DNA of 64,000 bases from contig CAZRHH010000003.1 in NCBI GenBank assembly GCA_964599885.1, positions 1 through 64,000 of the forward strand. Reading direction: 5' to 3'. Shown here one piece after another: positions 8,764 to 16,276 of the stretch (position 1 is its first letter; every line of letters starts with the position of its first letter). Under the pieces are notes generated by a model. That model did no database searches. It was not told where the DNA came from and saw only the letters and a list, made by a program, of their open reading frames with translations. Source of the stretch: CAZRHH01 sp964599885. GTDB lineage: Bacteria > Chloroflexota > Dehalococcoidia > DSTF01 > JACRBR01. Position numbers and translations under genes: made by a program.

Positions 8764-9091
8764 CTGAGACCTCGGGGAGTAAGTTAATCTCGCGAAGGTC
8801 ATAAAGTCGGCGATATCGTCCCTTGGTGGCCATGGCCTCAATGATCGGGGGGTTTGCAGAGGCCCATCGCTTCCAATAGTTCGCTACCGTCTGATGGCTA
8901 ACGCCCGCTACCTTCCCGACATCATTCATTGATGAACCGTCGCTAGCCTGGTATACGCGCCGCTCTTCAGTTGACTTCAACGACGGTTCAACCCAACTAC
9001 GCACTGTTGGCCCAGCCAGGACACGTAACCACCTAACAGCCTCCTCAAGGAGCTGTTCGACGCGCGACGTTTCGTTTACCTGCTGGCTCAT
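8756..9091 (-). CDS. small helix-turn-helix protein (cassette paralogue)
   Basis: The frame is open from 9154, but the ATG at 9091 is preferred: it has AGGA five bases upstream and gives 111 residues, matching its paralogues (115 and 110). The core YQASDGSSMNDVGKVAGVSHQTVANYWKRW is a textbook helix-turn-helix with the same D-G-S/T turn found in neighbouring genes. The N-terminal helix (SRVEQLLEEAVRWLRVL) may mediate oligomerisation. It overlaps the next gene by 8 bases, indicating translational coupling. Function inferred only as DNA binding. Confidence 0.68.
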   Translation of the reverse strand: MSQQVNETSRVEQLLEEAVRWLRVLAGPTVRSWVEPSLKSTEERRVYQASDGSSMNDVGKVAGVSHQTVANYWKRWASANPPIIEAMATKGRYRRLYDLREINLLPEVSDD

Positions 9092-9162
9092 TTTTCCTAA
9101 CTCCATTGCGATCGCTATTGTCGAGGCATCAGCCCGTCGCAATGATTGCATCATTGCTCACT

Positions 9163-9510
9163 TCACTTTGTGACTTCCGGCCATTGAATCGCGCTCGGGT
9201 CCACGACGAGAGATAGCTTCCCATCCTGTTCGACCAGGAGCCCTGCGTCGCGCAACCTCTTGCAGAACTTGCTGAAGTTGCCTGAATCAAAGGACACTTT
9301 CGTACGCACTTCAGTCGGCGTCCTAGTGCCGTCCATTGCGCGCGCGGCAGAAACTTGCACAGCACTACGGCCAACTATCTCAAGGATCGAAGCGATCGCT
9401 GTCTCGTTTCTCTGTTTCATGATCGCTTGATACTGCGGTTCGGCAGCGACGCTGATCGGAACTAAGAGGCGCTTGATATCCTCGAGTAATTTGACTACAT
9501 TGTCTTCCAC
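9163..9510 (-). CDS. small winged-helix protein (cassette paralogue, MDGTRT type)
   Basis: Started at GTG 9510, which has a strong GGAGG ribosome site eight bases upstream; the longer frame to 9585 has none. The 115-residue product has an N-terminal helix (VVKLLEDIKRLLVPI) and a winged-helix core AMDGTRTPTEVRTKV...FCKRLRDAGLLV. The divergent gene at 9651 has the nearly identical core LMDGTRTVTEIARAT...LKILELKGLV, so the two are paralogues. It is the first gene of the minus-strand operon. Confidence 0.7.
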   Translation of the reverse strand: MEDNVVKLLEDIKRLLVPISVAAEPQYQAIMKQRNETAIASILEIVGRSAVQVSAARAMDGTRTPTEVRTKVSFDSGNFSKFCKRLRDAGLLVEQDGKLSLVVDPSAIQWPEVTK

Positions 9511-9544
9511 GTCAATCCTCCTAAAACAGATGTTCTTTAGGCAG

Positions 9545-9572
9545 AGTATCAGAATTTTTCGCAAGGCTGCAA
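9545..9572 (-). promoter_or_regulatory. possible sigma70-type promoter of the winged-helix/nuclease operon
   Basis: On the minus strand TTGCAG (9567-9572) and GATACT (9545-9550) are separated by 16 bases and lie 35 bases upstream of the GTG at 9510. Each box matches the bacterial consensus at four of six positions. The AT-rich spacer stands out from the high-GC surroundings. The 140-base gap between divergent paralogues is the obvious place for shared control. Confidence 0.35.
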
Positions 9573-9650
9573 GCCTCAGCTTCAATTAAGGTTTATGGCG
9601 CTGTAGTTTCCTTTCTAACGAAGTGTTGATAGAGCAAAGGAGTAGACAAG

Positions 9651-9983
9651 ATGGCGGACGACACGCTTGACGTTCTTCGCAGGATCGAGTTCCACCTCGG
9701 GGTTCTGACGGCCCCGCAGCGCCGCACCGCCCGGCTCGCATTTGAACGAGAGTTCCTTAGAACGGACGCTCGCGTGAGGATGTTCGCTCTAATGGACGGC
9801 ACACGCACTGTGACTGAGATTGCCCGCGCCACAAGCGTGACTCCGACCGCCGTGCGAGACCTTTTGAAGATCCTCGAATTGAAGGGGTTGGTGACGACGG
9901 AAACGATGGGCGCGGCGCAGGCGCCGAAAGCGAGCCAGTCCGCTGTAGTGGAATGGGATCTAGCCCGGCAAGAGACCGGATGA
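9651..9983 (+). CDS. small winged-helix protein, divergent paralogue (MDGTRT type)
   Basis: 110 residues with an AAAGGAG ribosome site ten bases upstream. An N-terminal helix (DTLDVLRRIEFHLGVL) is followed by a segment rich in arginine and the core ALMDGTRTVTEIARATSVTP, a helix-turn-helix with recognition helix TAVRDLLKILELKG. Transcribed away from the four-gene operon, it may be the cassette's regulator or a structural partner; the shared motif with the gene starting at 9510 suggests duplication. It is followed by a short hairpin and a convergent gene. Confidence 0.72.
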   Translation: MADDTLDVLRRIEFHLGVLTAPQRRTARLAFEREFLRTDARVRMFALMDGTRTVTEIARATSVTPTAVRDLLKILELKGLVTTETMGAAQAPKASQSAVVEWDLARQETG

Positions 9984-10008
9984 GATAAGACTGGCCCTAC
10001 GAGAAAAT

Positions 10009-10032
10009 CCACGGCCCGTACGGGGCCCGTGC
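10009..10032. terminator. hairpin between convergent genes
   Basis: CACGG-CCC, a five-base loop and GGG-CCCGTG form a stem with one bulge between the stop of the winged-helix gene and the stop of the DUF1028 gene. There is no good T-run on either side, so it may be a weak bidirectional terminator or another repeat element. Confidence 0.35.
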
Positions 10033-10047
10033 ACCACTCAGCACGCC

Positions 10048-10971
10048 TCACTGTAGGTGCGCCGATCCTTCCGGGCGGAGGGCGGCGATTTTCGCGAGGA
10101 GTTCGGCGTCGTTGGGGACGGTGCCTAGTGGGATGAGGCGGGGGACGAGATCGGCGAGGGCGGGCGTGATGGCGAAGGCGGCGCGGAGTTGGGCGAAGGC
10201 TTGTTGTTCGTGGCCTTGCTTTAGCAGGGCGAGGGCGGCGAAGAAGAGGAGCTGTTCGTCGTTGGGGGCGAGGGTCTTGGCGCGTTCGTAGAGGGCCATC
10301 GCTTCGTCGATGTTGTTGGCGGCGAGGGCGGCGTCGCCGGCGTCGGTGAGGGCGTAGGCGCGCTTGAGTTGCAGCAGGCGGCGCAACTCTTCGAGCGGGC
10401 GCGGGTGGTCTTCGACGCGGAGGTCGATCGTGCGTTCGCGCCAGGGTGTGTCGCTGCGCGTGCCGGAGACGACGATGATGTTCGCCGACTGCTGGCCACG
10501 GATGTCACCGCCGGCTGCTTGCGCGGCGTCGAGCGCGGCCATCATGCGGTCGGCGAGATCGCCGGTGGCTGATTCGTACGCGTCGCGCATGGCGGGCCAG
10601 ATTGTGTCGTCGGTCATCATGTTGGCTTGCACGGAGTAGGCGTCGCCGGTGATGTGACCGGCGGCGGCGATGCACATGTCGCCGGTGTGCGTGGCGACGG
10701 CGCCGGTGGCGTCGATCATCGCGACCTGACGAACGGCGCGGCCGTTGTCGGCGGCGACGAGCTGGGCGAGGGCGTCGGGCGCGTACGTGCCATCGCGCAT
10801 GAGCGTGAGGCCGCGCGGGCCGTAGTCGATCTTCGCGAGCGACTGCGTGGCGACAGCGCCGACGCCGGCTTCGGACCACGTGACGACGGAGCCGGTCGAG
10901 AAGTAACGCGACTGCACGGCGACGCCAAGTTCCCCGGTTGCGGCATCGCGCGCGACGATGGAGTAGGTCAT
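10048..10971 (-). CDS. DUF1028 family Ntn-hydrolase-like protein with C-terminal TPR-like helices
   Basis: 307 residues. The first 220 match DUF1028: TYSIVARDAATGELGVAVQS at the N-terminus, VGAVATQS with a GPRGL segment, HTGDMC and the YSVQANMM motif, ending in a LRVEDHPRPLEELRRLL segment. DUF1028 has an Ntn-hydrolase-like fold and is suspected to act on peptides or amides, but no reaction is established to my knowledge. The last 80 residues form two or three tetratricopeptide-like helices (AMALYERAKTLAPNDEQLLF), a common fusion in this family. Its ATG overlaps the stop of the small upstream gene (ATGA). Confidence 0.85.
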   Translation of the reverse strand: MTYSIVARDAATGELGVAVQSRYFSTGSVVTWSEAGVGAVATQSLAKIDYGPRGLTLMRDGTYAPDALAQLVAADNGRAVRQVAMIDATGAVATHTGDMCIAAAGHITGDAYSVQANMMTDDTIWPAMRDAYESATGDLADRMMAALDAAQAAGGDIRGQQSANIIVVSGTRSDTPWRERTIDLRVEDHPRPLEELRRLLQLKRAYALTDAGDAALAANNIDEAMALYERAKTLAPNDEQLLFFAALALLKQGHEQQAFAQLRAAFAITPALADLVPRLIPLGTVPNDAELLAKIAALRPEGSAHLQ

Positions 10972-11138
10972 CGCTTCCTCGTCTTGTTGTCGGTGCCGGC
11001 GTGTTTGCGGAGACGCTTGAGGACGGCGTTACGGTAGACGGCGCCGGTGGTCGCGCCGTGTTTCTTCATGCGGTCGCGTTCGGCTTCGCGGCGCTGGTCG
11101 CGCCGTTCGGCGCGCTCGTCGCGCGGCTGATCGTTCAC
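10968..11138 (-). CDS. 56-residue basic protein, translationally coupled
   Basis: A short frame beginning with GTG at 11138, which overlaps the stop of the upstream SDR gene as GTGA, and ending in TGA that overlaps the ATG of the DUF1028 gene. The product is highly charged (RDERAERRDQRREAERD, then KKHGATTGAVYRNAVLKRLRKHAG). Overlaps at both ends strongly suggest a real gene inside a three-gene operon. The charge pattern suggests nucleic acid or ribosome contact, but this is a guess. Confidence 0.6.
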   Translation of the reverse strand: MNDQPRDERAERRDQRREAERDRMKKHGATTGAVYRNAVLKRLRKHAGTDNKTRKR

Positions 11139-11944
11139 TTAAAGAGCGACTCGTCGCCCTGGTAGAGATCCTGGCCGTTGTTGACGCGGTCGCGGAGGAG
11201 ATGGCGGCTGTAGAAATGCTTGCCGCTCAACTCCTTGCCCTCTTCGCCGGCGAGGTAGATCGCGGCGAGGCCCATCGCTTCGGGGCGCTCGAGCATGTCG
11301 CCGATCGCGGGCATCGTCTCGTCGAGGCGGTGGTAGAGCGTGCCGGGCGTCGGCACCCAGCCCCACGGTGAGAGCGCGAAGACGCGGATGTTGTGCGCTT
11401 TCTCCTCGGCAGCGAGGCCCTCGCTGAGTTCGCGGAGCGCGTGCTTCGTGAGCTTGTAGGAGACGTTGTCGGCGCCGGGCTGGTCGGCGGCGATGGATGA
11501 GATGTTGAAGATGACGCCGTCGTTTTGATTGATCATGTGCGGCAGGACGGCTTTGCACGCGGCGACGGCGCCGCGGACGTTGACGCGCCAGATGAGGTCC
11601 CAGCGCTTGAGCGGCATATCGACGACCTTGCCGGGGAGCATGATGCCGGCGTTGTTGACGAGGATGTCGATGCGGCCGAACTCATCCATCGCGCGCTGCA
11701 CCATGGCGTTGATGCTGTCTTCGTCGGTGACGTCGCAGCGGACGGCGATCGCTTTGACGCCGAGTTCAGTGAGTTCGGCGGCGGTCGAGAAGATGGTGCC
11801 GGGAAGCTTCGGGTCTTTCACTTCTTCGGTTCGGGCGGCGACGACGATGTTCGCGCCCTCTTTGGCGAACTCGCGCGCCATGTACTCGCCAACGCCGCGG
11901 CTGGCGCCGGTGACGATGGCGGTTTTGCCTTCGAGTTTCTTCAT
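11135..11944 (-). CDS. short-chain dehydrogenase/reductase
   Basis: 269 residues starting at ATG 11944 (MKKLEGKTAIVTG); the frame upstream of it is repeat-derived. Rossmann motif TGASRGVG at about residue 12, NNAG at about residue 96, and catalytic serine with YKLTK (NISSI ... SYKLTK) around residues 150-170. A distinctive C-terminal extension holds GKHFYSRHLL. NAD(P)-dependent oxidoreductase; the substrate is unknown. First gene of a three-gene operon with the 56-residue protein and the DUF1028 protein. Confidence 0.88.
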   Translation of the reverse strand: MKKLEGKTAIVTGASRGVGEYMAREFAKEGANIVVAARTEEVKDPKLPGTIFSTAAELTELGVKAIAVRCDVTDEDSINAMVQRAMDEFGRIDILVNNAGIMLPGKVVDMPLKRWDLIWRVNVRGAVAACKAVLPHMINQNDGVIFNISSIAADQPGADNVSYKLTKHALRELSEGLAAEEKAHNIRVFALSPWGWVPTPGTLYHRLDETMPAIGDMLERPEAMGLAAIYLAGEEGKELSGKHFYSRHLLRDRVNNGQDLYQGDESLFK

Positions 11945-11962
11945 GGTTGGCCTCTTTCGGGT

Positions 11963-12060
11963 TTTCCACAGATTACACAGATGGCTGGTAGGAACCACAG
12001 ATGCCCACAGATGGGTTGGGCGGGACGTTCGGGTTCACCACAGAGGCACAGAGGCGCGGA
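11963..12060. repeat. CACAGATG/CACAGAGGCACAG interspersed repeat
   Basis: Short direct motifs (TTTCCACAGATTACACAGATGG, AACCACAGATGCCCACAGATG, TTCACCACAGAGGCACAGAGG) lie just upstream of the SDR start. The same string family occurs at about 3138, 15830, 17390-17560 and 21540-21615, always between genes and usually with a T-run. It looks like a dispersed non-coding element. Confidence 0.7.
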
Positions 12061-12083
12061 GGGGTCGGACGCAAAGTGGTCAG

Positions 12084-12761
12084 TCACGCGCCGGGAAGCA
12101 GATCGGCGAAGACAAAGCCGTCGCGCTCGACGACTTCGCCGGGGACTACGGCGATCGGCGTCTGGAACATCGGGCCGGCGGAGGCGAAGGTGTGAAACTC
12201 GCCGCGCTCGCCGCATGGATCGGCGGACGGGGGCAGCTCGGTGAGGAGCGCATCATCCCAGACGCGCCCCGCGAAGTCAGCCGAGATCTGCTTCGGGTCG
12301 ACGCACGTAATGTGGGCGCGCAGACCGCCGTTCAGCATCGTGCGCGCGAGTGCGTCCGTGGGTTGCTTCCAGAGCGGAAACAACGGACGCAAGCCGGAGT
12401 CCGCGAGTTGCTTCTCGCGATAAGCACGGATGTCTTCGAGAAAGAGATCGCCGAATGCGACGGCCTCGATCCCGGCGCTCAACGCTCGCTGGTGCAGGTC
12501 GCTCATGCGCGTTTCATACTCATCATTCGTGCAAGCGTCAGGAATCAGCAGCGGCCAGAGCGGGAGGCCTGTCGCCGCGGCTTGCGCTTCGACCAACTCC
12601 CAGCGGACGCCGTGCATGGCGACGCGTGCGTAACGCTCGTTGACGGTGGTGAGCAGGCCGACGACCTCGATCTCGGCGCTCTGGTTGAGCACGTGAAGCG
12701 CCCAAGCGCTGTCCTTGCCGCTGCTCCACGAAAGAAGGGTCCGAAGGCGGGTGATGGCCAT
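12084..12761 (-). CDS. Dph6-type adenine nucleotide alpha hydrolase (PP-loop ATPase)
   Basis: 225 residues started at ATG 12761. The N-terminal PP-loop SWSSGKDSAWAL binds ATP, and the DUF71/ATP_bind_4 hallmarks follow: LLTTVNERYARVAMHGVR, EAVAFGDLFLEDIR, and a C-terminal CGERGEFHTF motif. Eukaryotic relatives (Dph6) amidate diphthine; bacterial members lack that target and their substrate is unknown. It is a monocistronic gene bordered by repeats upstream of the SDR operon. Confidence 0.87.
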   Translation of the reverse strand: MAITRLRTLLSWSSGKDSAWALHVLNQSAEIEVVGLLTTVNERYARVAMHGVRWELVEAQAAATGLPLWPLLIPDACTNDEYETRMSDLHQRALSAGIEAVAFGDLFLEDIRAYREKQLADSGLRPLFPLWKQPTDALARTMLNGGLRAHITCVDPKQISADFAGRVWDDALLTELPPSADPCGERGEFHTFASAGPMFQTPIAVVPGEVVERDGFVFADLLPGA

Positions 12762-12903
12762 ACGGTGAAGGTTAGGGGAGAAGCGTCTGCGTGACGAGGT
12801 GGATGCTCGAGCTGCGGCCACAGGCGGGTAGGGCTGGCGCGGGATGAGCGGAGCGCGGGCCGCGAGGTTCGCGCGGCGATCGTCGGGGTGCAGCGGCCGC
12901 GTG

Positions 12904-14574
12904 CTAGCCGCAGATTGCGATGGCGGTCGCGGCCTGTTGGAGGTCGGCGATGTTGATGGCGCCGTTCTTGGTGACGTCGAAGTTCACTTTCAGGCGGTAC
13001 GCCGCGTTGTTCGGATAGTCACCGGGCGGCGGGCCGTAGGTCGACTGCTCGGTGGCGATCTGCTGGAGATCGACGACGTTGACGAAGTGGTTGAGGTTGA
13101 TCGAGTAGACCTCGCAGCCATCGTTCAAGGGTGAGCCATCGCCTCTGCTGTCGCCGTCGGTGTTCATGGCTGTGTGGTTGGTGTTGTAGTAGCAGTACTC
13201 GCGCCAGCCGAGGACGCCGTCGTTGTCGGGCGTGCCGGACGATGTCGCGGCGATGCATTGCGCCATCGACGGTTCGTTGGCCGTGCCATCCGTCGGGTCG
13301 GTGAGGAGGGCGCATTCAGCGCCATCGAGCGCGCGGTCGCCGTCGGTGTCGGCGATGAGCGGGTTGGTGATGGTCGCGCTGCACGCTGCGCCGGAGAGTT
13401 CGTCGGCGTCGGCGATGCCGTCGTTGTCGTCGTCGGTGTCGTCGTTGTCGCATTGCGTGTCGCTGTTGGCGACGGTGATGTCGTCGTACAACTTCGGTGG
13501 CGAGTGATCGATGAGGTTGCGATCGGTGTTGTTGTCGCCGGGGCAGGGTGTGGGCGTGATTGTAGGCGTAGCGCTCGGTGTTGGCGTGGTGGTCGGCGTA
13601 CAATTAGGCAGTTGCGTCGGCAGGGCGACCGCCTGGGAAAACGTGTTATTCGATTCGTTGCTCTCGGCGATGACACTGGTGGGATCGACGTTGACCGTAT
13701 TGACACCCGGAAAGACGTAGTTCGGGAAGAGCAGGCTTAGGCCGGTGTTGGGATCGAGGCCGGGCACCGTCTGTTCGTCGCCGTTGGCGTTGACGACGAA
13801 TGGCCCGGCGGCGGTATCGCCGTAGTTGGCGATGGGGACGCGCAGACCGAAGGCCCCCCCGTCGGCGGCGCAAAGTGTGTACTGGTAGCCGATCGTGACG
13901 TCGCCGATGCGGAGATCTGGGAGGCCGGGCACCATCGTAGGAGTCGGCGCCGGGCCGGTGGCGAGTTCGCAGACGGATGTTGCCAGCGATCCAGCGTTGA
14001 CCACGGTAAAGGAGCAGGTGCCGACGAATTGGTTGGTGGGCGTGTACACGTCCACTGTCTGAGCGCCGCCCGGAACCAGCATGACGAAGTTGCCCGCGGA
14101 ATCGGCTCCATACAACCAGAAATTAGCCGGCGCGCTCTGGCGCAAGAACCCGTTCGCCAGCGGAGCGCCGGCCGAGAACACCTGCCCGGTCACCTGGCCG
14201 GTCGTCGGGGTGAGATCGATGTTTACGATGGTGGTGATGTTCTCTTGCACATCGACGATGAACGAGTGCAGGACGAGGTCAGAGTTCCGGAGCTCAACGG
14301 TGTAGAGACCGATTTCGAGATTGAGGTGGTATTGGCCCGTGTCGGGGTCCACCTGGCGGACGGTGATTGGGGCGCCGGGCTTCACGGCTCGGAGATCGAG
14401 CCCGCCAGCGTTGGATTTCGCGGCAAGGCCTGTGACGGGCGCGCCGTTCCATGAAACGGTGCCATCGACGTTTCCGCGGCTCACGGCGGCTGCAGGAGAC
14501 GCGAAGTTGACGACGGCGAAGACGCCGGCCAGCAGCGGAACGAGCGCGGCGGCGGCGAGAGCGTAGCGTCGCAT
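12904..14574 (-). CDS. secreted CARDB-domain protein with dockerin-like C-terminal module
   Basis: 556 residues. A signal peptide (RRYALAAAALVPLLAGVFAVV) is followed by two beta-sandwich segments, a CARDB-like domain (DLRIGDVTI ... NTVNVDPTSVIAESNESNNTF), a Thr/Pro linker and a calcium-binding-like tail rich in DTDGD, DDDNDG and TNPL motifs. The last 60 residues contain FVNVVDLQQIATE and GAINIADLQQAATA, a pair of dockerin-like repeats. The tail begins with a conserved DRNLIDHSPPKLYDDITV segment also present in the protease at 17701-20229. Likely a surface protein; the tail could be an anchoring or sorting module. Confidence 0.8.
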   Translation of the reverse strand: MRRYALAAAALVPLLAGVFAVVNFASPAAAVSRGNVDGTVSWNGAPVTGLAAKSNAGGLDLRAVKPGAPITVRQVDPDTGQYHLNLEIGLYTVELRNSDLVLHSFIVDVQENITTIVNIDLTPTTGQVTGQVFSAGAPLANGFLRQSAPANFWLYGADSAGNFVMLVPGGAQTVDVYTPTNQFVGTCSFTVVNAGSLATSVCELATGPAPTPTMVPGLPDLRIGDVTIGYQYTLCAADGGAFGLRVPIANYGDTAAGPFVVNANGDEQTVPGLDPNTGLSLLFPNYVFPGVNTVNVDPTSVIAESNESNNTFSQAVALPTQLPNCTPTTTPTPSATPTITPTPCPGDNNTDRNLIDHSPPKLYDDITVANSDTQCDNDDTDDDNDGIADADELSGAACSATITNPLIADTDGDRALDGAECALLTDPTDGTANEPSMAQCIAATSSGTPDNDGVLGWREYCYYNTNHTAMNTDGDSRGDGSPLNDGCEVYSINLNHFVNVVDLQQIATEQSTYGPPPGDYPNNAAYRLKVNFDVTKNGAINIADLQQAATAIAICG

Positions 14575-14674
14575 GCAACCATCTTTCGCTGTGGGACAGG
14601 AGCGACGTTACAGGAGTGCCTCCGGCGTCAACAGCTTCGGATTGGGCGGAGGTTGGAGCGACGCGGCAGCTTGC

Positions 14675-15205
14675 CTACCGGCGCTGATCGGGCTCCTTGC
14701 CGCCTACGAACTTGGGTTTGTACGCCGGGTCGCGGCCGGCGATTTGGTCGCGGTGCATGCGGTCGTGGCGATAGTACGAGCGTAGCCACTGCATGACGGT
14801 GAGACGGCCGAACATGGCGTGGGTGGCGCCGCGGTCGAATTGCTCGGGCGTCATCGATTCGATGAGGGCGAGGGTGGTGTCGCGCTGGTCGCGGAGCTGC
14901 TGGGCGAGGGCGGCCATGGTGGCGTCGGGCGCGGCGGTGAGGGGGATGGTCGGGACGTCGCCGCGGGTGCGGGTGACGTCGGGGTCGTCTTCGGCGAGGG
15001 CACGCTCGACCCAGGCGCGGTAGCCGGTCTCCATTTCGGCGAGGTGGCCAAGCTGTTGCTTCGGCGACCAGCCGGCTTCGCCCTCCCCGTCGGGCGGGGC
15101 GTAGGCGGCTTCGGCGTCGGTGAGGGTGGCCGTTTGGGCGAGGAGGGCGTCGCGTTCGGCCGCCATTTTGTCAAGTAGGTCGCGGATTGCGCCGGCGCCG
15201 GCCAT
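14675..15205 (-). CDS. DinB/ClbS-like family protein
   Basis: 176 residues starting at ATG 15205 (MAGAGAIRDLL) with GGAGG seven bases upstream. The four-helix DinB pattern is visible: DKMAAERDALLAQ helix, GWSPKQQLGHLAEME (first metal histidine, about residue 61), and RSYYRHDRMHRDQI near the C-terminus with the other two metal histidines. DinB-fold proteins include thiol transferases and DNA-damage-inducible proteins; no specific reaction can be named. Confidence 0.78.
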   Translation of the reverse strand: MAGAGAIRDLLDKMAAERDALLAQTATLTDAEAAYAPPDGEGEAGWSPKQQLGHLAEMETGYRAWVERALAEDDPDVTRTRGDVPTIPLTAAPDATMAALAQQLRDQRDTTLALIESMTPEQFDRGATHAMFGRLTVMQWLRSYYRHDRMHRDQIAGRDPAYKPKFVGGKEPDQRR

Positions 15206-15283
15206 GGAAGCCTCCGTATATCGGTAATAGAGGGCGGCGATGGTGCGTTGGATATGTGTCAAGCCTAACGGAGGAGACTATCA

Positions 15284-15547
15284 ATGGCTAAGCGCGATCC
15301 CGAACGCACCCGCAAGATCCGCATCGCCGTGCGATACCTCATGGAACGTGACTGTCTGGCCAAGGGCAACCAGAGCCGGCTGGCGGAGCACTTCCACGTA
15401 TCGCGGCAGCGGGTGCATCAGATCGTCGTCGAAGAGCGTAGAACTGCTGTGATGGAACGCGGGGCGCGGCCGGAGATGAAGCTCGTCGACGCGACGGGTG
15501 GCAACGGCATCGCGCCATCGTTCGCGCTGCACACGCACGAAGGGTAG
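15284..15547 (+). CDS. small helix-turn-helix protein, first of a tandem pair
   Basis: 87 residues with GGAGGA upstream of the ATG. The N-terminal 50 residues (MAKRDPERTRKIRIAVRYL ... NQSRLAEHFHVSRQRVHQIV) form a predicted helix-turn-helix of DNA-binding type. Four bases after its stop a second, clearly paralogous gene starts. The C-terminal 30 residues differ from the second copy. Divergent from the DinB-like gene, 78 bases away. Target unknown. Confidence 0.78.
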   Translation: MAKRDPERTRKIRIAVRYLMERDCLAKGNQSRLAEHFHVSRQRVHQIVVEERRTAVMERGARPEMKLVDATGGNGIAPSFALHTHEG

Positions 15548-15551
15548 ACGC

Positions 15552-15770
15552 ATGGCGAAACGAGACCCGGTCCGTCAGGAGAAGCTGCGCATCGCGATCC
15601 GGTATCTGCTCGAGAAGGGCGATCTGGCGAAGGGTTCGCAGGCGCAGTTGGCGCGGCACTTTGGGGTGACGCGTCAGCGGGTGCATCAGTTGGTGCAGGA
15701 CGAGCGGCTGCGGTTCGGTGGTCAGTCTTCGGCGCAGACGCCGGTGGAGGCGGGCGGGACGGGCCGGTAG
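15552..15770 (+). CDS. small helix-turn-helix protein, second of a tandem pair
   Basis: 72 residues started at ATG 15552 (MAKRDPVRQEKLRIAIRYLLE), four bases downstream of the previous stop. Its helix-turn-helix (QAQLARHFGVTRQRVHQLV) shares about two thirds of positions with the first copy, indicating tandem duplication. The last 20 residues are a low-complexity tail. A probable rho-independent terminator follows. Confidence 0.78.
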   Translation: MAKRDPVRQEKLRIAIRYLLEKGDLAKGSQAQLARHFGVTRQRVHQLVQDERLRFGGQSSAQTPVEAGGTGR

Positions 15771-15794
15771 GGCGTCGTTTAATCCAGTCGATTT

Positions 15795-15830
15795 GAAGGA
15801 GGAGCCTGCGGGGGTTCCTTCTTTGTTTTT
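15795..15830 (+). terminator. probable rho-independent terminator of the helix-turn-helix pair
   Basis: GAAGGA and TCCTTC form a stem around a G/C-rich loop (15795-15821), followed directly by TTTGTTTTT. It lies 25 bases after the stop of the second small gene. The T-run also starts a CACAGATG repeat. Confidence 0.6.
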
Positions 15831-15920
15831 CCACAGATGTCACAGATGGGCAGGGATGGGTTGTTGTTGTGGGAACGAGCGGGTGCGCTGTGTTCGAGCG
15901 GCGCGCGCGATTGACCGCTG

Positions 15921-16260
15921 CCCGGCAAGCGGGGCCCCTACCAGTGTTAGCGGGATGACGGTCGGCGTGCGGTTCGGTGCGTCGGCACAGCAAGCTATGC
16001 CGCCACGGGTGGCGGTTCGTTGCGTCTGCGTGATGTCCCGCGGCGTGCGCGGATCGACCCGGGGCCCGGCAAGCGGGGCCCCTACCAGTGTTAGCGGGAT
16101 GACGGTCGGCGTGCGGTTCGGTGCGTCGGGCGGCGGTTCGGGCGACGGCACAGCACGCTGTGCCGCTACGAAGGGGTGCGCGTAGGGTGCGCGTGCGTGA
16201 TGTCGAACCGCGTGCGCGGATCTGCCGGGGCCCGGCAAGCGGGGCCCCCTACCAGTTGAT
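15921..16260. repeat. near-tandem 65-bp repeat plus palindromic elements
   Basis: A 65-base string starting CCCGGCAAGCGGGGCCCC and ending GTGCGTCGG occurs at 15921-15985 and again at 16065-16129, apparently identical, with a third partial copy at 16231-16248. Between them lie GGCACAGC-loop-GCTGTGCC-type hairpins followed by GCCGCTACGAAGG. No gene is supported in the 500 bases from 15771 to 16276; long frames through it are repeat-derived. Confidence 0.75.
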
Positions 16261-16276
16261 GAGGGGGGCGACGCGA

